Shown: positions 35,427 to 44,562, numbered from the stretch's first letter. The stretch: DNA of 52,716 nucleotides from Micromonospora coerulea (GCF_016598485.1 NZ_JAEMUW010000032.1:1-52716); one strand, 5' to 3'. The notes: a model not told the origin generated them from the letters alone. Numbers and translations: made by a program.

Positions 35427-36509
35427 GTGACCACCACGGTGATGCCTGAGAGCCCTGGCGTCGCTGTCGGGCCCACCAGGCGCGACCCGTACATCGACAA
35501 CGTCAAAGGACTGTTGATCGTCCTGGTCGCGCTCGGCCACATGGTGGGCCAGACGATCGGCTCCTCGCCAGGTGGCAGGACGATCTACACGTTCATCTAC
35601 CTGTGCCACATGCCGGCCTTCGTCATGCTTTCGGGGATGCTCTCGGCAACCGAACTCACCGGCCGTCGTGCGGCGTCGCTGATCCGGGATCTGCTCGCGC
35701 CGTACGTGGTGTTTCAGCTGCTTTACATGACCTTCTACACGGTGATGGACAGGCCGATGCCCTGGACGGTCAACGAGTTCCTCTCCCCGATTTATCACCT
35801 GTGGTTCCTGCCCGCTCTGTTCATCTGGCGGATGCTCACTCCGCTCTTCGCCCAACTTCGCGGAGCGGTCGTCATCGCGATCGTGGTGTCCCTCTCCGCC
35901 GGAGCCGCCACGTTGCTCGGCCACGCCCTGTCGTTGGACCGGGTGGCAGGAATGCTGCCCTTCTTCGTCCTCGGCGTCCGGCTCGGTCGCGGCAGGCTCG
36001 CGTACCGCCCATCTCCGCTTGTGCGGTTGACCGCGATCGCCGTGCTCATCGCTGCCGCGCCGATGGCCTATCTGGTCGCCTCGCGCCTGTCGAGCCTCTG
36101 GGTGTACTGGAACCGCGCCTACCAGCGGCACGGGGTGGAGATGACCGAGGGCGTCCTGATCCGGCTTGGACTGATGGCCATCGGGTTGGCGATGACATGG
36201 GCGATCATGATGCTCGCTCCGCGTCGCCCGACGTTCCTCACGGGTTGGGGAGCCAACTCCATGTACCCGTATCTGCTGCACGGGTTCGTCGTCCTGGCCT
36301 TCGCCTGGTCAGCGCTCGACAACCAGGTCGGCAACATCCCAGCCTTGCTGGTGCTCATCGCCGCGGTCGTTGCGCTGGTCTGGATCACCGCCAGCCGGCC
36401 CGTGGTGTGGGCGTTGCGTCCGCTGGTCAGCCCTCCGGTCGGCTGGCTGCTCAGGGACGTCGTCCCAGCGAAGAAACATCAGTCCACGGCGGCGACCAGC
36501 CAGAGCTGA
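35427..36509 (+). CDS. Acyltransferase-3-like membrane protein (fucose 4-O-acetylase type)
   Basis: A 360-residue protein with about ten hydrophobic segments. The N-terminal signature YIDNVKGLLIVLVALGHMVG contains the DN-x-K-G-x-L and GH motif of the NolL-like acetylase branch of acyltransferase 3, with H39 as the likely catalytic histidine. Later landmarks are YHLWFLPALFIWRMLTPLFA and SMYPYLLHGFVVLAFAW, both typical. It probably acetylates a cell-surface sugar or polyketide from the cytoplasmic side. The GTG start lacks a clear ribosome-binding site. Gene neighbours give no pathway hint. Confidence 0.85.
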   Translation: MTTTVMPESPGVAVGPTRRDPYIDNVKGLLIVLVALGHMVGQTIGSSPGGRTIYTFIYLCHMPAFVMLSGMLSATELTGRRAASLIRDLLAPYVVFQLLYMTFYTVMDRPMPWTVNEFLSPIYHLWFLPALFIWRMLTPLFAQLRGAVVIAIVVSLSAGAATLLGHALSLDRVAGMLPFFVLGVRLGRGRLAYRPSPLVRLTAIAVLIAAAPMAYLVASRLSSLWVYWNRAYQRHGVEMTEGVLIRLGLMAIGLAMTWAIMMLAPRRPTFLTGWGANSMYPYLLHGFVVLAFAWSALDNQVGNIPALLVLIAAVVALVWITASRPVVWALRPLVSPPVGWLLRDVVPAKKHQSTAATSQS

Positions 36510-36815
36510 GGTTAGCCCGGTTCCTCACCCCCGATCCGGCGGGCAGGTGGTCGAGCACCAGCGTCTGTGACGAGGACGGAGACGACCTGCGACCTGCGAC
36601 CTGCGGCGGAGCGTTGACCCGGAGAAGGGACGACCCCCGTCGGGGGGAGCCGGGTAGGTCGCACCAACGGCTCCGGCTGGGTGGCAAGGACTGCCGACAC
36701 GCGCAGGGTTGCGGCCATCTGGTGATACCTGGCCACCGTTGTTGCTATGGGTTTCGCTTCCTTCTTGCTGCTTGGGCTGCCCTTCCGTCGGCCTCGCGAG
36801 CCGCCGAGCGGCGCG
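36510..36815. other. 306-base gap containing a 27-base repeat copy
   Basis: No gene is seen. The stretch holds three tandem GACCTGC copies (around 36582-36602) and, at 36627-36653, a 27-base sequence with the dyad CGACCCCCGTCGGGGG. The identical 27 bases recur at 39640-39666 in the same orientation. Confidence 0.6.
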
Positions 36816-37160
36816 TCAGATTGCGACCGGGTGGCGCGGTTGGTAGAGACCGAGTTCGCCGCCACCGGGCAGCCGCAGCGCGGTGCGCAGCCCCCAGCGC
36901 TCCTCGGTGACCGGGATCGTGAACTCGACGCCCTTCGCGGCCAGGTCGGCCATGGTCGCCGCGACGTCGTCGCACATCAGGAAGAGCTCGTGGGCCTGCT
37001 CGCCCTCGGTCGGGTGCATGGCGAGCTCGGCCGGCGGGAGCTTGAAGATGAGCCAGCCATGGCCGGCGTCGACGTGGTGGTAGCCGAGCGTGTCCCGGAA
37101 GAAGGTGCGGTCCGCCTCTGGGTCGCGGCTATAGATGATCACATGAGCACCATTGATCAT
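36816..37160 (-). CDS. VOC-family (glyoxalase-like) protein
   Basis: A 114-residue protein: MINGAHVIIYSRDPEADRTF, FRDTLGYHHVDAGHGWLIFK, PTEGEQAHELFLMCDDVAAT, VEFTIPVTEERWGLRTALRL, PGGGELGLYQPRHPVAI. The spaced H6, E (in HELFLMCDD) and E (in GELGLYQPRHP) are at the positions used for metal in this fold. Enzyme or sequestering role unknown. The start is the first ATG; the upstream sequence GGTCGGTGA is a weak ribosome-binding site. Confidence 0.88.
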   Translation of the reverse strand: MINGAHVIIYSRDPEADRTFFRDTLGYHHVDAGHGWLIFKLPPAELAMHPTEGEQAHELFLMCDDVAATMADLAAKGVEFTIPVTEERWGLRTALRLPGGGELGLYQPRHPVAI

Positions 37161-37346
37161 TCACCGACCATAATGCGGAGCTCCGGCGTGGTAACCCCAA
37201 TCTCACCAGAATCGCGGCAGGTGAGCGGGCAGCGCGGACGAAGCTGACGAACATGAACGCCAAGATCAACGATTCGGCAATCGATGACATGCTCGTCATC
37301 GGCAGCCCCACTAGCGCCAATCGGTTTGTTGTGCAAATCTGTCTGC

Positions 37347-38045
37347 ATGACTACTGATTCGGTACCCGCCAGCGGCGATCCTCGCCGGCTGCTCGCTGAG
37401 GCGCGTGACCTCGCGCGCCGGGTCCGTCTTGCTCAGCGGGTGACGTGGTTGCCGCTGCTGGTGCTGGCCCTGGTCACCTTCGGCGCGATTCCCGTTTACC
37501 GGTTTGGCCACCGAGTCGTCAGCGACTGCCACGTGGTGGCGGACGGTCAGGTATGCAAGGTCGAGTTTCAGGCCGTGGGGTTCTACTGGCTGGTGGCAAT
37601 GGTGGTGGCGTATGTGGTGATCGCCGGCGGGTACCTGCGGGTGGCCCGGACCCGGGGAGTGGGCGCCCGGGTCTGGCCGTACGTGCTCACCGGTGTCGCG
37701 CTCGTCGTGCTGTTCTCCGCCGTCCCGCCGGCTTGGATCTTCCGCGACCCGACGGTGTACACCAACCACCCGTCCGCCTTTTCCCTCTTCCTGACCCGGC
37801 TGCTCAATCCGGCCGGCTTGATCGGGTTGGCCCTGCTGGTGCTGGCCTGGCTGGAGCGGCACGTCGCGCTGCTGCTGTACACGCTCGGATACCTGGCGGC
37901 GGTGCTGGTGCCGATCAACTTCGGCTGGGGGGCCGGCTGGGGCGGCCGGTGGGGGGACGCGCCCCCGCTGGTCATCAGCGGCGGTCTGCTGTTGCTGGGC
38001 AGCGCCGGCTTCGCGCTGGCGCAACGGCTGCGGCGGTCCCGGTGA
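37347..38045 (+). CDS. Polytopic membrane protein coupled to a winged-helix regulator
   Basis: A 232-residue protein with a cytoplasmic N-terminus (MTTDSVPASGDPRRLLAEAR) and about six hydrophobic helices: VTWLPLLVLALVTFGAIPVY, VGFYWLVAMVVAYVVIAGGY, VWPYVLTGVALVVLFSAVPP, LLNPAGLIGLALLVLAWLER, VALLLYTLGYLAAVLVPINF and the last LVISGGLLLLGSAGFALA. Two Cys (DCHVVADGQVCKV) lie in the first external loop. No ribosome-binding site precedes the ATG, so it may be leaderless. Its TGA overlaps the GTG of the regulator gene as GTGA. This membrane-protein-plus-regulator pairing recurs in actinomycetes (from memory); function unknown. Confidence 0.8.
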   Translation: MTTDSVPASGDPRRLLAEARDLARRVRLAQRVTWLPLLVLALVTFGAIPVYRFGHRVVSDCHVVADGQVCKVEFQAVGFYWLVAMVVAYVVIAGGYLRVARTRGVGARVWPYVLTGVALVVLFSAVPPAWIFRDPTVYTNHPSAFSLFLTRLLNPAGLIGLALLVLAWLERHVALLLYTLGYLAAVLVPINFGWGAGWGGRWGDAPPLVISGGLLLLGSAGFALAQRLRRSR

Positions 38046-38398
38046 CCGGCCCCGCCGACACCCCGCCGCCGGACGAGACCGAATCCCCGCATCCGGTCAC
38101 CGGGCTCGACGACGTGGTGCACCAGCGGGTCCGGCTCGGCATCCTCACCATCGCGCACGAGGCCCGCCGGGTGGAGTTCGGCTACCTGCGTACCCAACTG
38201 GAGCTGACCGCCGGCAACCTCTCCCAGCACATCGGCGTACTAGAGGCGGCCGGCCTGGTGCAGGTCGAGAAGGGCTACGCCGGCAAACGAGGCCGGACCT
38301 GGATCACCCTCACCGCAGCGGGCAACGCCGCCCTCGCCGAAGAGATCGCACGGCTGAAGCTACTGATCACCCGGGTCGAGACGGCCAGCGGCCAGTAG
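38042..38398 (+). CDS. Winged-helix transcriptional regulator (MarR/ArsR-like)
   Basis: A 118-residue DNA-binding protein. After a Pro-rich tail (DTPPPDETESPHPVTG) comes DDVVHQRVRLGILTIAHEAR, then the helix-turn-helix FGYLRTQLELTAGNLSQHIG and recognition helix with VLEAAGLVQVEKGYAGKRGR (wing) and TWITLTAAGNAALAEEIARL. The family regulates by DNA binding as dimers, commonly controlling the paired membrane-protein gene. The GTG start overlaps the upstream stop. No effector domain is present. Confidence 0.88.
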   Translation: MTGPADTPPPDETESPHPVTGLDDVVHQRVRLGILTIAHEARRVEFGYLRTQLELTAGNLSQHIGVLEAAGLVQVEKGYAGKRGRTWITLTAAGNAALAEEIARLKLLITRVETASGQ

Positions 38399-38563
38399 CG
38401 ACACCAACCGACCGGCGGGAGTCCTGGAACCCTGGCGAATGGCGACCAGCTAGCTCAGCTACCCAAACACGGGTCGGCGAGCGCGGCAGCCAGCCGGCTG
38501 GGCCGTCAGCCCTGCTGCCACTCGGCCGGTTGCTGGAGCGCCGCCATGGCGCGGCAAGCCCGC

Positions 38564-39406
38564 TCAGCATGTGTGGCGCAGGAGTGCGTCCACCGCCACC
38601 GGCCAGGCCGTCCGTGGCAGGCCCTGACCGATGCCGCGCAACGTGAGCAGTGCGGCGCCTGGGATCTCCTCAGCCAGCGCCACGCCGTTCCCGTACGGGA
38701 AGAACGGATCCTCGTCGCCATGCACCACCAGCGTCGGCACGGCAATTTTGCCCAACCGCTCACGCCACCGCGGCCGGCAGTCGACGGCGGCGAACATGCT
38801 ACCCAAGTGACTGGCACGCTGCGCCTTTGCCGTCCGTCCCGCCCGGTCGAAGACAAGCCCGGCACGGATGCGTGCGTCCGCCTCGTCGAATCCTCGCGTG
38901 CCTGACATCAGCCTTGCGCCCCCGGCCATGTGATCGATGACGCTGTCACGATCGGTCCAGTCCGGCTCCGGACGGCCGAACAGCTCCGCCATCATCTCCG
39001 GCGCGTGGTCGGGCAGGTCGGGATCCACCGGACCAGGAGCGACGGGCCGGGTGGAGATCAGCGTCAGCGACGCGACCTGGTCAGGATGGTCCAGCGCAAG
39101 CAGTTGCGCGACGAAGCCGCCGACGCCGAGCCCGACCACGTGCGTACCCCTCAACTCCAGTGCCACCAGCAGCTCGGCCGCATCGGTCACCAGATCACGC
39201 AGGTCGTACGCGGGCGCGTCAGGATCGACGAACGTCGACTGGCCCGTATCTCGCAGGTCATAACGCACCACATAGCGCCCGGTCAGCGCCGCACACAGTT
39301 CGTCCGGCCAGCTCAACATGGTGACGCCGATGAGCAGCACCGGCGGGTCCCCTGGGTCACCGAAGGTCTCGACGCAAAGCTCAACGTCGTTGACGTTGAT
39401 CCGCAT
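38564..39406 (-). CDS. Alpha/beta-hydrolase fold protein lacking the catalytic Ser and His
   Basis: A 280-residue protein starting MRINVNDVELCVETFGDPGD (AAAGGAG 9 bases upstream of the ATG). It follows the aclacinomycin-methylesterase/RdmC-like hydrolase layout: PPVLLIGVTMLSWPDELCAA, RYVVRYDLRDTGQSTFVDPD, then the elbow HVVGLGVGGFVAQLLALDHP. The nucleophile position is G94 (GLGVGG rather than GLSxGG). D233 (VVHGDEDPFF) is present, but the catalytic His position is Q261 (LRGIGQGLP rather than GMGHxLP). Two of three triad residues are therefore missing. It is probably a pseudoenzyme or a binding protein. It is flanked by non-coding DNA on both sides. Confidence 0.85.
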   Translation of the reverse strand: MRINVNDVELCVETFGDPGDPPVLLIGVTMLSWPDELCAALTGRYVVRYDLRDTGQSTFVDPDAPAYDLRDLVTDAAELLVALELRGTHVVGLGVGGFVAQLLALDHPDQVASLTLISTRPVAPGPVDPDLPDHAPEMMAELFGRPEPDWTDRDSVIDHMAGGARLMSGTRGFDEADARIRAGLVFDRAGRTAKAQRASHLGSMFAAVDCRPRWRERLGKIAVPTLVVHGDEDPFFPYGNGVALAEEIPGAALLTLRGIGQGLPRTAWPVAVDALLRHTC

Positions 39407-40052
39407 TGGGAGCTCCTTTCGCATCATCAGCTGATCTCTCCCGATGGCGAGTTCGCCGCTGGTGAGTATTCGACGCCCACCACTCCGGCCTTCTCCTCGT
39501 CTCGCTGCAGACACAAGGTAGACGAGCCAGGCCGCGCGGCCTCATCGGTCGCGGCCTCCGCGATCTGGCCGGATCGTGAGGGCGTCGAGTGGTCGGCCGA
39601 GTTCACCACCGGGCGGGAAGCGGTTCCACACCGCAGATGGGGACGACCCCCGTCGGGGGGAGCCGGACACAGCTCGTCGGCTCGTGCCGATCGTTGCCGA
39701 CCAGTGCAATTGAGCAGCTGACGCTAGGCGTCCTCTGCCGCCTCGTACCCACCTGGATCAAAGGGCTTGCTGCCTCATCGCTGCCTCGGCCAGGGACTAC
39801 GACCGTGCCGTGCGCTGCTGTACTTCTGCGCTGTGTCCACCCGCTGTCCGGCCCGGCATAGTCCTCGTCCCCCAGGGTGCCGTAGCGGCGGGACGCTCGC
39901 CCGCAGTTGGAACGGGAACCTAGAGGGTGACCTGTTCGGCTTGAAGGAATGATCATGGCTATCACCTTGGCGGGATGCGGGCTCTGGACTGCGGAAATCC
40001 AGGCACTTCAGCAGCGCAGCTCGGGGTGATAGGTCTGGTGGTCTCCGTGGCG
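39407..40052. other. Gene-poor gap with second copy of the 27-base repeat
   Basis: No frame here looks like a real protein. The 27-base repeat (dyad CGACCCCCGTCGGGGG) occupies 39640-39666, identical to 36627-36653. The gap separates the hydrolase from the start of the probable defence island. The DNA from about 39700 onward is less GC-rich in character. Confidence 0.5.
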
Positions 40053-41234
40053 CTAGAGGGGCCCCGGCCGCCACAGCTCCTGCGGGCTCCCGGGTGGCTT
40101 CTCTGGACACTGCTTGATGCCGAGGTGCTGGGGGCTGGTGTCGGTGAGCTTGCCGCATGGCATCTCCGCTGCGGTGAGCGACCCCGGGAACGTGACGTGG
40201 CGTGCGTTCACGCCTCGGAGCGAGGCGTCTTCAAGGTCGACTGTGCGCAGGTCGACATCGCTTATCGCAGCCCACGCCAGGCTGGTTCTGGGCCACCGCG
40301 CGCCGGATACGTCTACGCGGTGGAGCATGGCGCCGCGGAAATCCGCTGTGTGGAGGAGGGTCCCTGCGAAGCTGCCTCCGACAATCCGGGTTTCGATGAA
40401 CTGAGTACCTACTCCGTCGGACTCTTCAATCGTTGTGTCATGCAGCATCGCCCAGTTGAACGACGTACTCGTGAGAGATGCTCCCGTGAGATCGGCCTGA
40501 CTCAGGTCTGCGAACGCAAGATCAGTTCTCGAGAGGTCCACATGGCGGAGCCTCGCGTGCTTTAGGTCCGCACCCGCGAGGTCGAGGCCGGACAGATCGA
40601 GCGGTGCCTCTGGCGGTGCCCCATCTCGGGACGTCTGCTGGCGCGCGACGTCTAGGGGTTCTCTCCGAGCAAGCACCGTTAGGGCAGCCTGGAGATCGGA
40701 CGCCGGCATCGGGACAGGCCGACTCCAGTCCCGCACGGGAGACGATGCAGAGCCAAGGTTCGGCTTCGCGGCATGCTCACGGATGAAGTTGACTAGAACA
40801 CCCGTGATCGTCGGTTGTTCCGCAGGGTTGTCACGCAGGATGCGCTCCAACTGCAAAATTCCCGTGATCCGGACTTCCTTCTTTTCCGAGCCCAGTTGGT
40901 CAACGGCGGCCGTAAATCGCTCGGTTAGATGCGTTGCCTCAGCGATGCGGAGTTGCTCGCGGGTCAGTGCGACCGAATCCTGCGCAATGTCGGCAGAACG
41001 GTTCGTGTCGTACGCTGTCCAGCCAGCGATCATGACGGCCGCGATCGAAATCGGGAGACCAGCTCGCTGGCTCCAGGATTGCCTCTGCTGTGACGCGGCG
41101 GTCCTCAAGCCCCTACTGGCGGAGCCGCGACTACCCGCAGCTGAACTAGCCCGCGATCGGAGGGTGGGGGTGCGGACGCGGCGCCTGCCAGAAGCTGCTG
41201 TGCGGATCCGGTCCGCCACGGTTCGTCTCACCAC
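40053..41234 (-). CDS. Membrane-anchored pentapeptide-repeat protein
   Basis: A 393-residue protein. The N-terminus is strongly basic (RRTVADRIRTAASGRRRVRT), followed by one hydrophobic segment near residue 60 (AGLPISIAAVMIAGWTAYDT). A helical stretch comes next (LTREQLRIAEATHLTERFTA) with the VDQLGSEKKEVRITGILQLE region seen in many actinobacterial pentapeptide proteins. Residues about 205-365 are pentapeptide repeats of A(D/N)LxX type (LDLSGLDLAGADLKHARLRH, DLAFADLSQADLTGASLTS, DFRGAMLHRVDVSGARW). The right-handed beta-helix is expected to bind a partner protein. It lies divergently beside the helicase-nuclease operon, with less GC-biased codons than core genes. Function unknown. Confidence 0.85.
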   Translation of the reverse strand: MVRRTVADRIRTAASGRRRVRTPTLRSRASSAAGSRGSASRGLRTAASQQRQSWSQRAGLPISIAAVMIAGWTAYDTNRSADIAQDSVALTREQLRIAEATHLTERFTAAVDQLGSEKKEVRITGILQLERILRDNPAEQPTITGVLVNFIREHAAKPNLGSASSPVRDWSRPVPMPASDLQAALTVLARREPLDVARQQTSRDGAPPEAPLDLSGLDLAGADLKHARLRHVDLSRTDLAFADLSQADLTGASLTSTSFNWAMLHDTTIEESDGVGTQFIETRIVGGSFAGTLLHTADFRGAMLHRVDVSGARWPRTSLAWAAISDVDLRTVDLEDASLRGVNARHVTFPGSLTAAEMPCGKLTDTSPQHLGIKQCPEKPPGSPQELWRPGPL

Positions 41235-41661
41235 GGTCTGATTTCACCGTATCGGCGCAACACCCCCCAGCCACCGTGAGTGTTTGATGGGCTGACCGTC
41301 CGGGTCCTCGCTGGGCTCGGGATGCACTCGATCTTCGAGGGCAGGCTGCGGAAGTCTCTCGATAGCCTGAGACGCCGGTTAGAGAGTTGGGGCCATCTGG
41401 GATGCCGCGACATCTCGCTTACAAGCTCTGTGCAGAGCGTCCGCACACGTCCGGGAGCGGCCGCTGGCTCGAAGTCTCGTCCATGTCAGCCCTCGTCAGT
41501 GTGCCGCCGTTCGGCGCGGTTGCTGTCAGCGTTGCTGTCGACAGCCATTCCGCCGGCGACCCCGCTGCCTGCAGCGTGGTGGGTTAGAGCCCCGCGGGAG
41601 GATGATGGGGTGAGCGCGGGCGAGGATGCCCGCGGGTAGGTCGCCCGAGGGGACATGCGCG
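41235..41661. promoter_or_regulatory. Divergent control region of the pentapeptide and helicase-nuclease genes
   Basis: No convincing gene. A perfect 12-bp palindrome GCTGTCGACAGC at 41534-41545 is preceded by another half-site GCTGTC at 41523-41528. This lies about 120 bases upstream of the helicase-nuclease start and could be a regulator binding site. Promoter elements are not clear by eye. Confidence 0.4.
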
Positions 41662-44172
41662 ATGCCGCTGGACTGGAGCCGGATCGGAAAGGGCAGCCGG
41701 GAGCCATTGCTGCGGCCCCGGGACATCTTCGCGGCGCTGCCGAACCGGCCGTGGCCATACCTGCGGCAAGAACAGGGCGAAGTCCTGGAGAAGTGGTTCG
41801 CACGGAAGGACGAGCGTGACCTCGTCATCAAGCAAAACACAGGCGGCGGCAAGACTGTCGTGGGCCTGTTGATCGCGCAGAGCACCCTCAATGAGGGTCT
41901 CGGCAAGGTCGTCTACCTCGCGCCGGACACCTACCTCGCCGAGCGCGTACGTGAGGAGGCGAGTCGACTCGGCCTGGCAACCGCCGACGATCCGGATGAC
42001 CCGGCGTTCCGCGCCCAGCAGGCCATCCTGGTCACCACGTTCCAGAAGCTGATCAATGGCCAGTCGGTGTTCGGCGTAGTCGGCAGCTGGCGAGCCGCGA
42101 TCGATCTCGGTTTGGTTGTGGTCGACGACGCGCACGCGGCGCTGGCCACCACAGAGAGCCAGTTCCGTCTCACGGTCCCGGCCGTGCACAAGTCCTACCT
42201 CAAACTGGTCAACATGTTCGAAGCCGACCTCCGGGCTCAGTCCTCGAAGGTATGGGCAGACATCAAAACCGGCGACTACACCGCCGCGGCGCGTATCCCG
42301 TTCTGGTCTTGGTCGGACCGGCGAGATGAGGTCATGGGGCTGTTGCATCCTCATCGGAGCGAGAAGGGCTTCGTGTTCACCTGGCCTCTGATCGCGAACG
42401 TCTTGCCGTTGTGCGCCGCCACGGTGACCAGCCGGGGCGTGGAGGTCCGGCCGCCCTGCCCACCGATCAATATGATCCCGTCGTTTAACCAAGCCCGGCG
42501 CCGGGTGTACCTGACCGCCACCCTCGCCGACGACAGCATCTTGGTGACGGACCTCGACGCCGACCCTGGCATGGTGGCCCGCCCCATCACGCCGGGCAGC
42601 GCGGCGGACCTCGGCGACCGCATGATCCTCGCTCCGATCGCGCTGAACAAGAATCTCGACGAGCACGCCGTGCGAATCATGGCCCGCCAGTTTGCCAACG
42701 GCGACCGTGACGGTGATGACGTGCCCGACTCGGAGCCGATCAACGTTGTCGTACTCGTACCCAGTGACAAGGCCGCGGCGGCCTGGAAGCCGTTTGCCGA
42801 CCGTACCTACCACGTCGGCGACCTCAAGGTGGGCGTTGACGAGCTGAAAGCCGGCCACGTCGGTCTAGTAGTGATGGTCAACAAGTACGACGGGCTCGAT
42901 CTGCCGGGTCGCGCTTGCGAGCTGCTGGTCCTAGACGGCATTCCCCGACCGCTCGACGGAGTGGAGCAACGCGAGGCGCTCCTGCTGCAGAAGAGCCCGG
43001 CCCGGTTGGCCCGCGAGGTGCAGCGCATCGAGCAGGGCATGGGACGTGGCGTGCGCGACACCGACGACCACTGCGTCGTCCTGCTGCTGGGAGCCAACCT
43101 GGGGGTTGCTACCCACGACCCCTTCCACCTAAGCCTGTTCTCGCCAGCAACCCGTGCGCAGCTCAACCTAAGCCGCGATATCGCCGATCAGATCAAGGGC
43201 GAGGGCCTGAACGCGGTCCGGATGGCGCTGTCGGCCTGCCTTACCCGTGACCCTCAATGGGTAGAGCGCAGCCGGCGGGCGCTGGCAGAGATCCGCTACG
43301 CCGACGCTGGGGTGGTGCGCCCAGAAGCCGTTGCCGTGCGGGAGGCATTCGATCTAGCCTCCGCTGGGCAGACCAGCGCGGCAGCCGATCGGCTCCAGCA
43401 GGCGATCAACAGCCTGGAGGACCCGGCAACGCGCGGTTGGCTCAAGGAGCAGAAGGCCGCCTACCTGCACCTCACCGACCCGGTTGCCGCACAGCAGCTC
43501 CTTGCTGCGGCAGTGTTGGAGAACCCCTTCGTGCTGCACCCCGCTGCGGGTGTCCCGCCGGCCCAGCTCAAGGCTGCCGCCGTCCAGGCACGCGCGGCGG
43601 CGGGGTTCCTGGCCGAGGAATACACCGACGGAATCTCGCTCGTGCTAGGCGTGCGGGCCCTACTCGACGAAATCCAGTGGGACGAGGAGCGCACCGACGA
43701 TGCCGAAGCCGCATGGGAACAGCTAGGCCGCCACCTCGGGTTCACGAGTTCTCGGCCGGAGAAGTTGTACGGCAACGGACCGGACAACCTATGGGCCCTA
43801 AGCACCGACCGACACGCAGTGATCGAGCTGAAGACAGGGTGCACCACCACAACCATCGCCAAAAAGGACCTCGACCAACTCGGCGGCAGCGTCCGCTGGG
43901 ACAAGGAGCAGCACCCCCAGGTCACCCCGTTGCCGGTCATGCTCCACCCCAGCCGCGACTGCGACGAGCGTGGCACGCCGGTACCGACCATGAGGGTCGT
44001 CACCCCGGCAAAGCTGGAGACCCTCAAGCTCGCGGTCGTGGCGTATGCAGTCGCCCTCGCCGACGGCCAGGGCCGCTGGGGCGACGAGCAAGCGGTCGGG
44101 AAGCAGCTCGCCCATCATAGGCTCGACGCCGGCAACCTGTTCCAGACCTACGCCGAGCCCGCGCGGACCTGA
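41662..44172 (+). CDS. SF2 (DEAD/DEAH) helicase fused to a C-terminal PD-(D/E)xK nuclease domain
   Basis: An 836-residue protein from ATG 41662 (GAGGGG 9 bases upstream). Helicase motifs are Walker A NTGGGKT (59-65), Walker B DDAH (155-158, a variant of DEAD), YLTATLAD (283-290, motif III) and QGMGRGVR (458-465, motif VI). Residues 540-700 are helical, perhaps TPR-like (RSRRALAEIRYAD, DRLQQAINSLEDP). The C-terminus has a nuclease-type site: D708, E722 and K724 (GPDNLW...VIELKTG) followed by KKDLDQL (734-740), as in Cas4/RecB-like or restriction nucleases. It heads the methylase-nuclease cluster. The likely role is DNA translocation and cleavage in a restriction or defence system. Confidence 0.8.
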   Translation: MPLDWSRIGKGSREPLLRPRDIFAALPNRPWPYLRQEQGEVLEKWFARKDERDLVIKQNTGGGKTVVGLLIAQSTLNEGLGKVVYLAPDTYLAERVREEASRLGLATADDPDDPAFRAQQAILVTTFQKLINGQSVFGVVGSWRAAIDLGLVVVDDAHAALATTESQFRLTVPAVHKSYLKLVNMFEADLRAQSSKVWADIKTGDYTAAARIPFWSWSDRRDEVMGLLHPHRSEKGFVFTWPLIANVLPLCAATVTSRGVEVRPPCPPINMIPSFNQARRRVYLTATLADDSILVTDLDADPGMVARPITPGSAADLGDRMILAPIALNKNLDEHAVRIMARQFANGDRDGDDVPDSEPINVVVLVPSDKAAAAWKPFADRTYHVGDLKVGVDELKAGHVGLVVMVNKYDGLDLPGRACELLVLDGIPRPLDGVEQREALLLQKSPARLAREVQRIEQGMGRGVRDTDDHCVVLLLGANLGVATHDPFHLSLFSPATRAQLNLSRDIADQIKGEGLNAVRMALSACLTRDPQWVERSRRALAEIRYADAGVVRPEAVAVREAFDLASAGQTSAAADRLQQAINSLEDPATRGWLKEQKAAYLHLTDPVAAQQLLAAAVLENPFVLHPAAGVPPAQLKAAAVQARAAAGFLAEEYTDGISLVLGVRALLDEIQWDEERTDDAEAAWEQLGRHLGFTSSRPEKLYGNGPDNLWALSTDRHAVIELKTGCTTTTIAKKDLDQLGGSVRWDKEQHPQVTPLPVMLHPSRDCDERGTPVPTMRVVTPAKLETLKLAVVAYAVALADGQGRWGDEQAVGKQLAHHRLDAGNLFQTYAEPART

Positions 44173-44562
44173 ACTGACGTACGGAGGTCGGGAGCTTTGG
44201 TCGGCCGGCCTGGGCAATAACGCCCGTCCGATGCCTGCGCAGCACGGCAACCTCATCCACCCGTCACGACCTCCGCCGGGGGGATGCGGTCTCAAGCTAT
44301 TGGCTACTGCCGGCCGGTGTCGGACCGTGTCGACGAGCAGGTGCCCGGAACCGTGCGCTGACGTTCGCATCCAACCCGCATCAAGGCTCACGCTGCCTTC
44401 TCTCGCTGCCTCGCTGCCTGCCACCTCGCTTGCAGGCTCCGGGCTGTTGCACACCGCCGATATTTTGCCTGGATGCACACGCCGGCCCTAGGCTGTCATG
44501 TCAAGCCGACACGCCCTAAGATCGTCCGTGATCTCCCGGCCAAAACCTACTAGCCTAGCGGG
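44173..44562. other. 390-base gap before the DNA methylase gene
   Basis: No gene. TACTAG at 44549-44554 lies 8 bases before the GTG start of the methylase and resembles a -10 element for a leaderless transcript. Short direct repeats (CTCGCTGCCTCGCTGCCTG) lie at about 44401-44420. The methylase may therefore be transcribed separately from the helicase gene. Confidence 0.4.

Noticed and set aside
39775..40158. 127-residue minus-strand frame overlapping the end of the pentapeptide gene
   Set aside because: It overlaps a supported gene, is Pro/Arg-rich, and shows no conserved features.
41280..41639. 119-residue plus-strand frame between the pentapeptide and helicase genes
   Set aside because: It begins without a ribosome-binding site, has no domain, and its codon positions show no coding bias. 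Treated as control region.
41584..42858. Minus-strand frame opposite the helicase-nuclease gene
   Set aside because: The plus strand carries Walker A, Walker B and motif VI in one frame, so this frame is a shadow.
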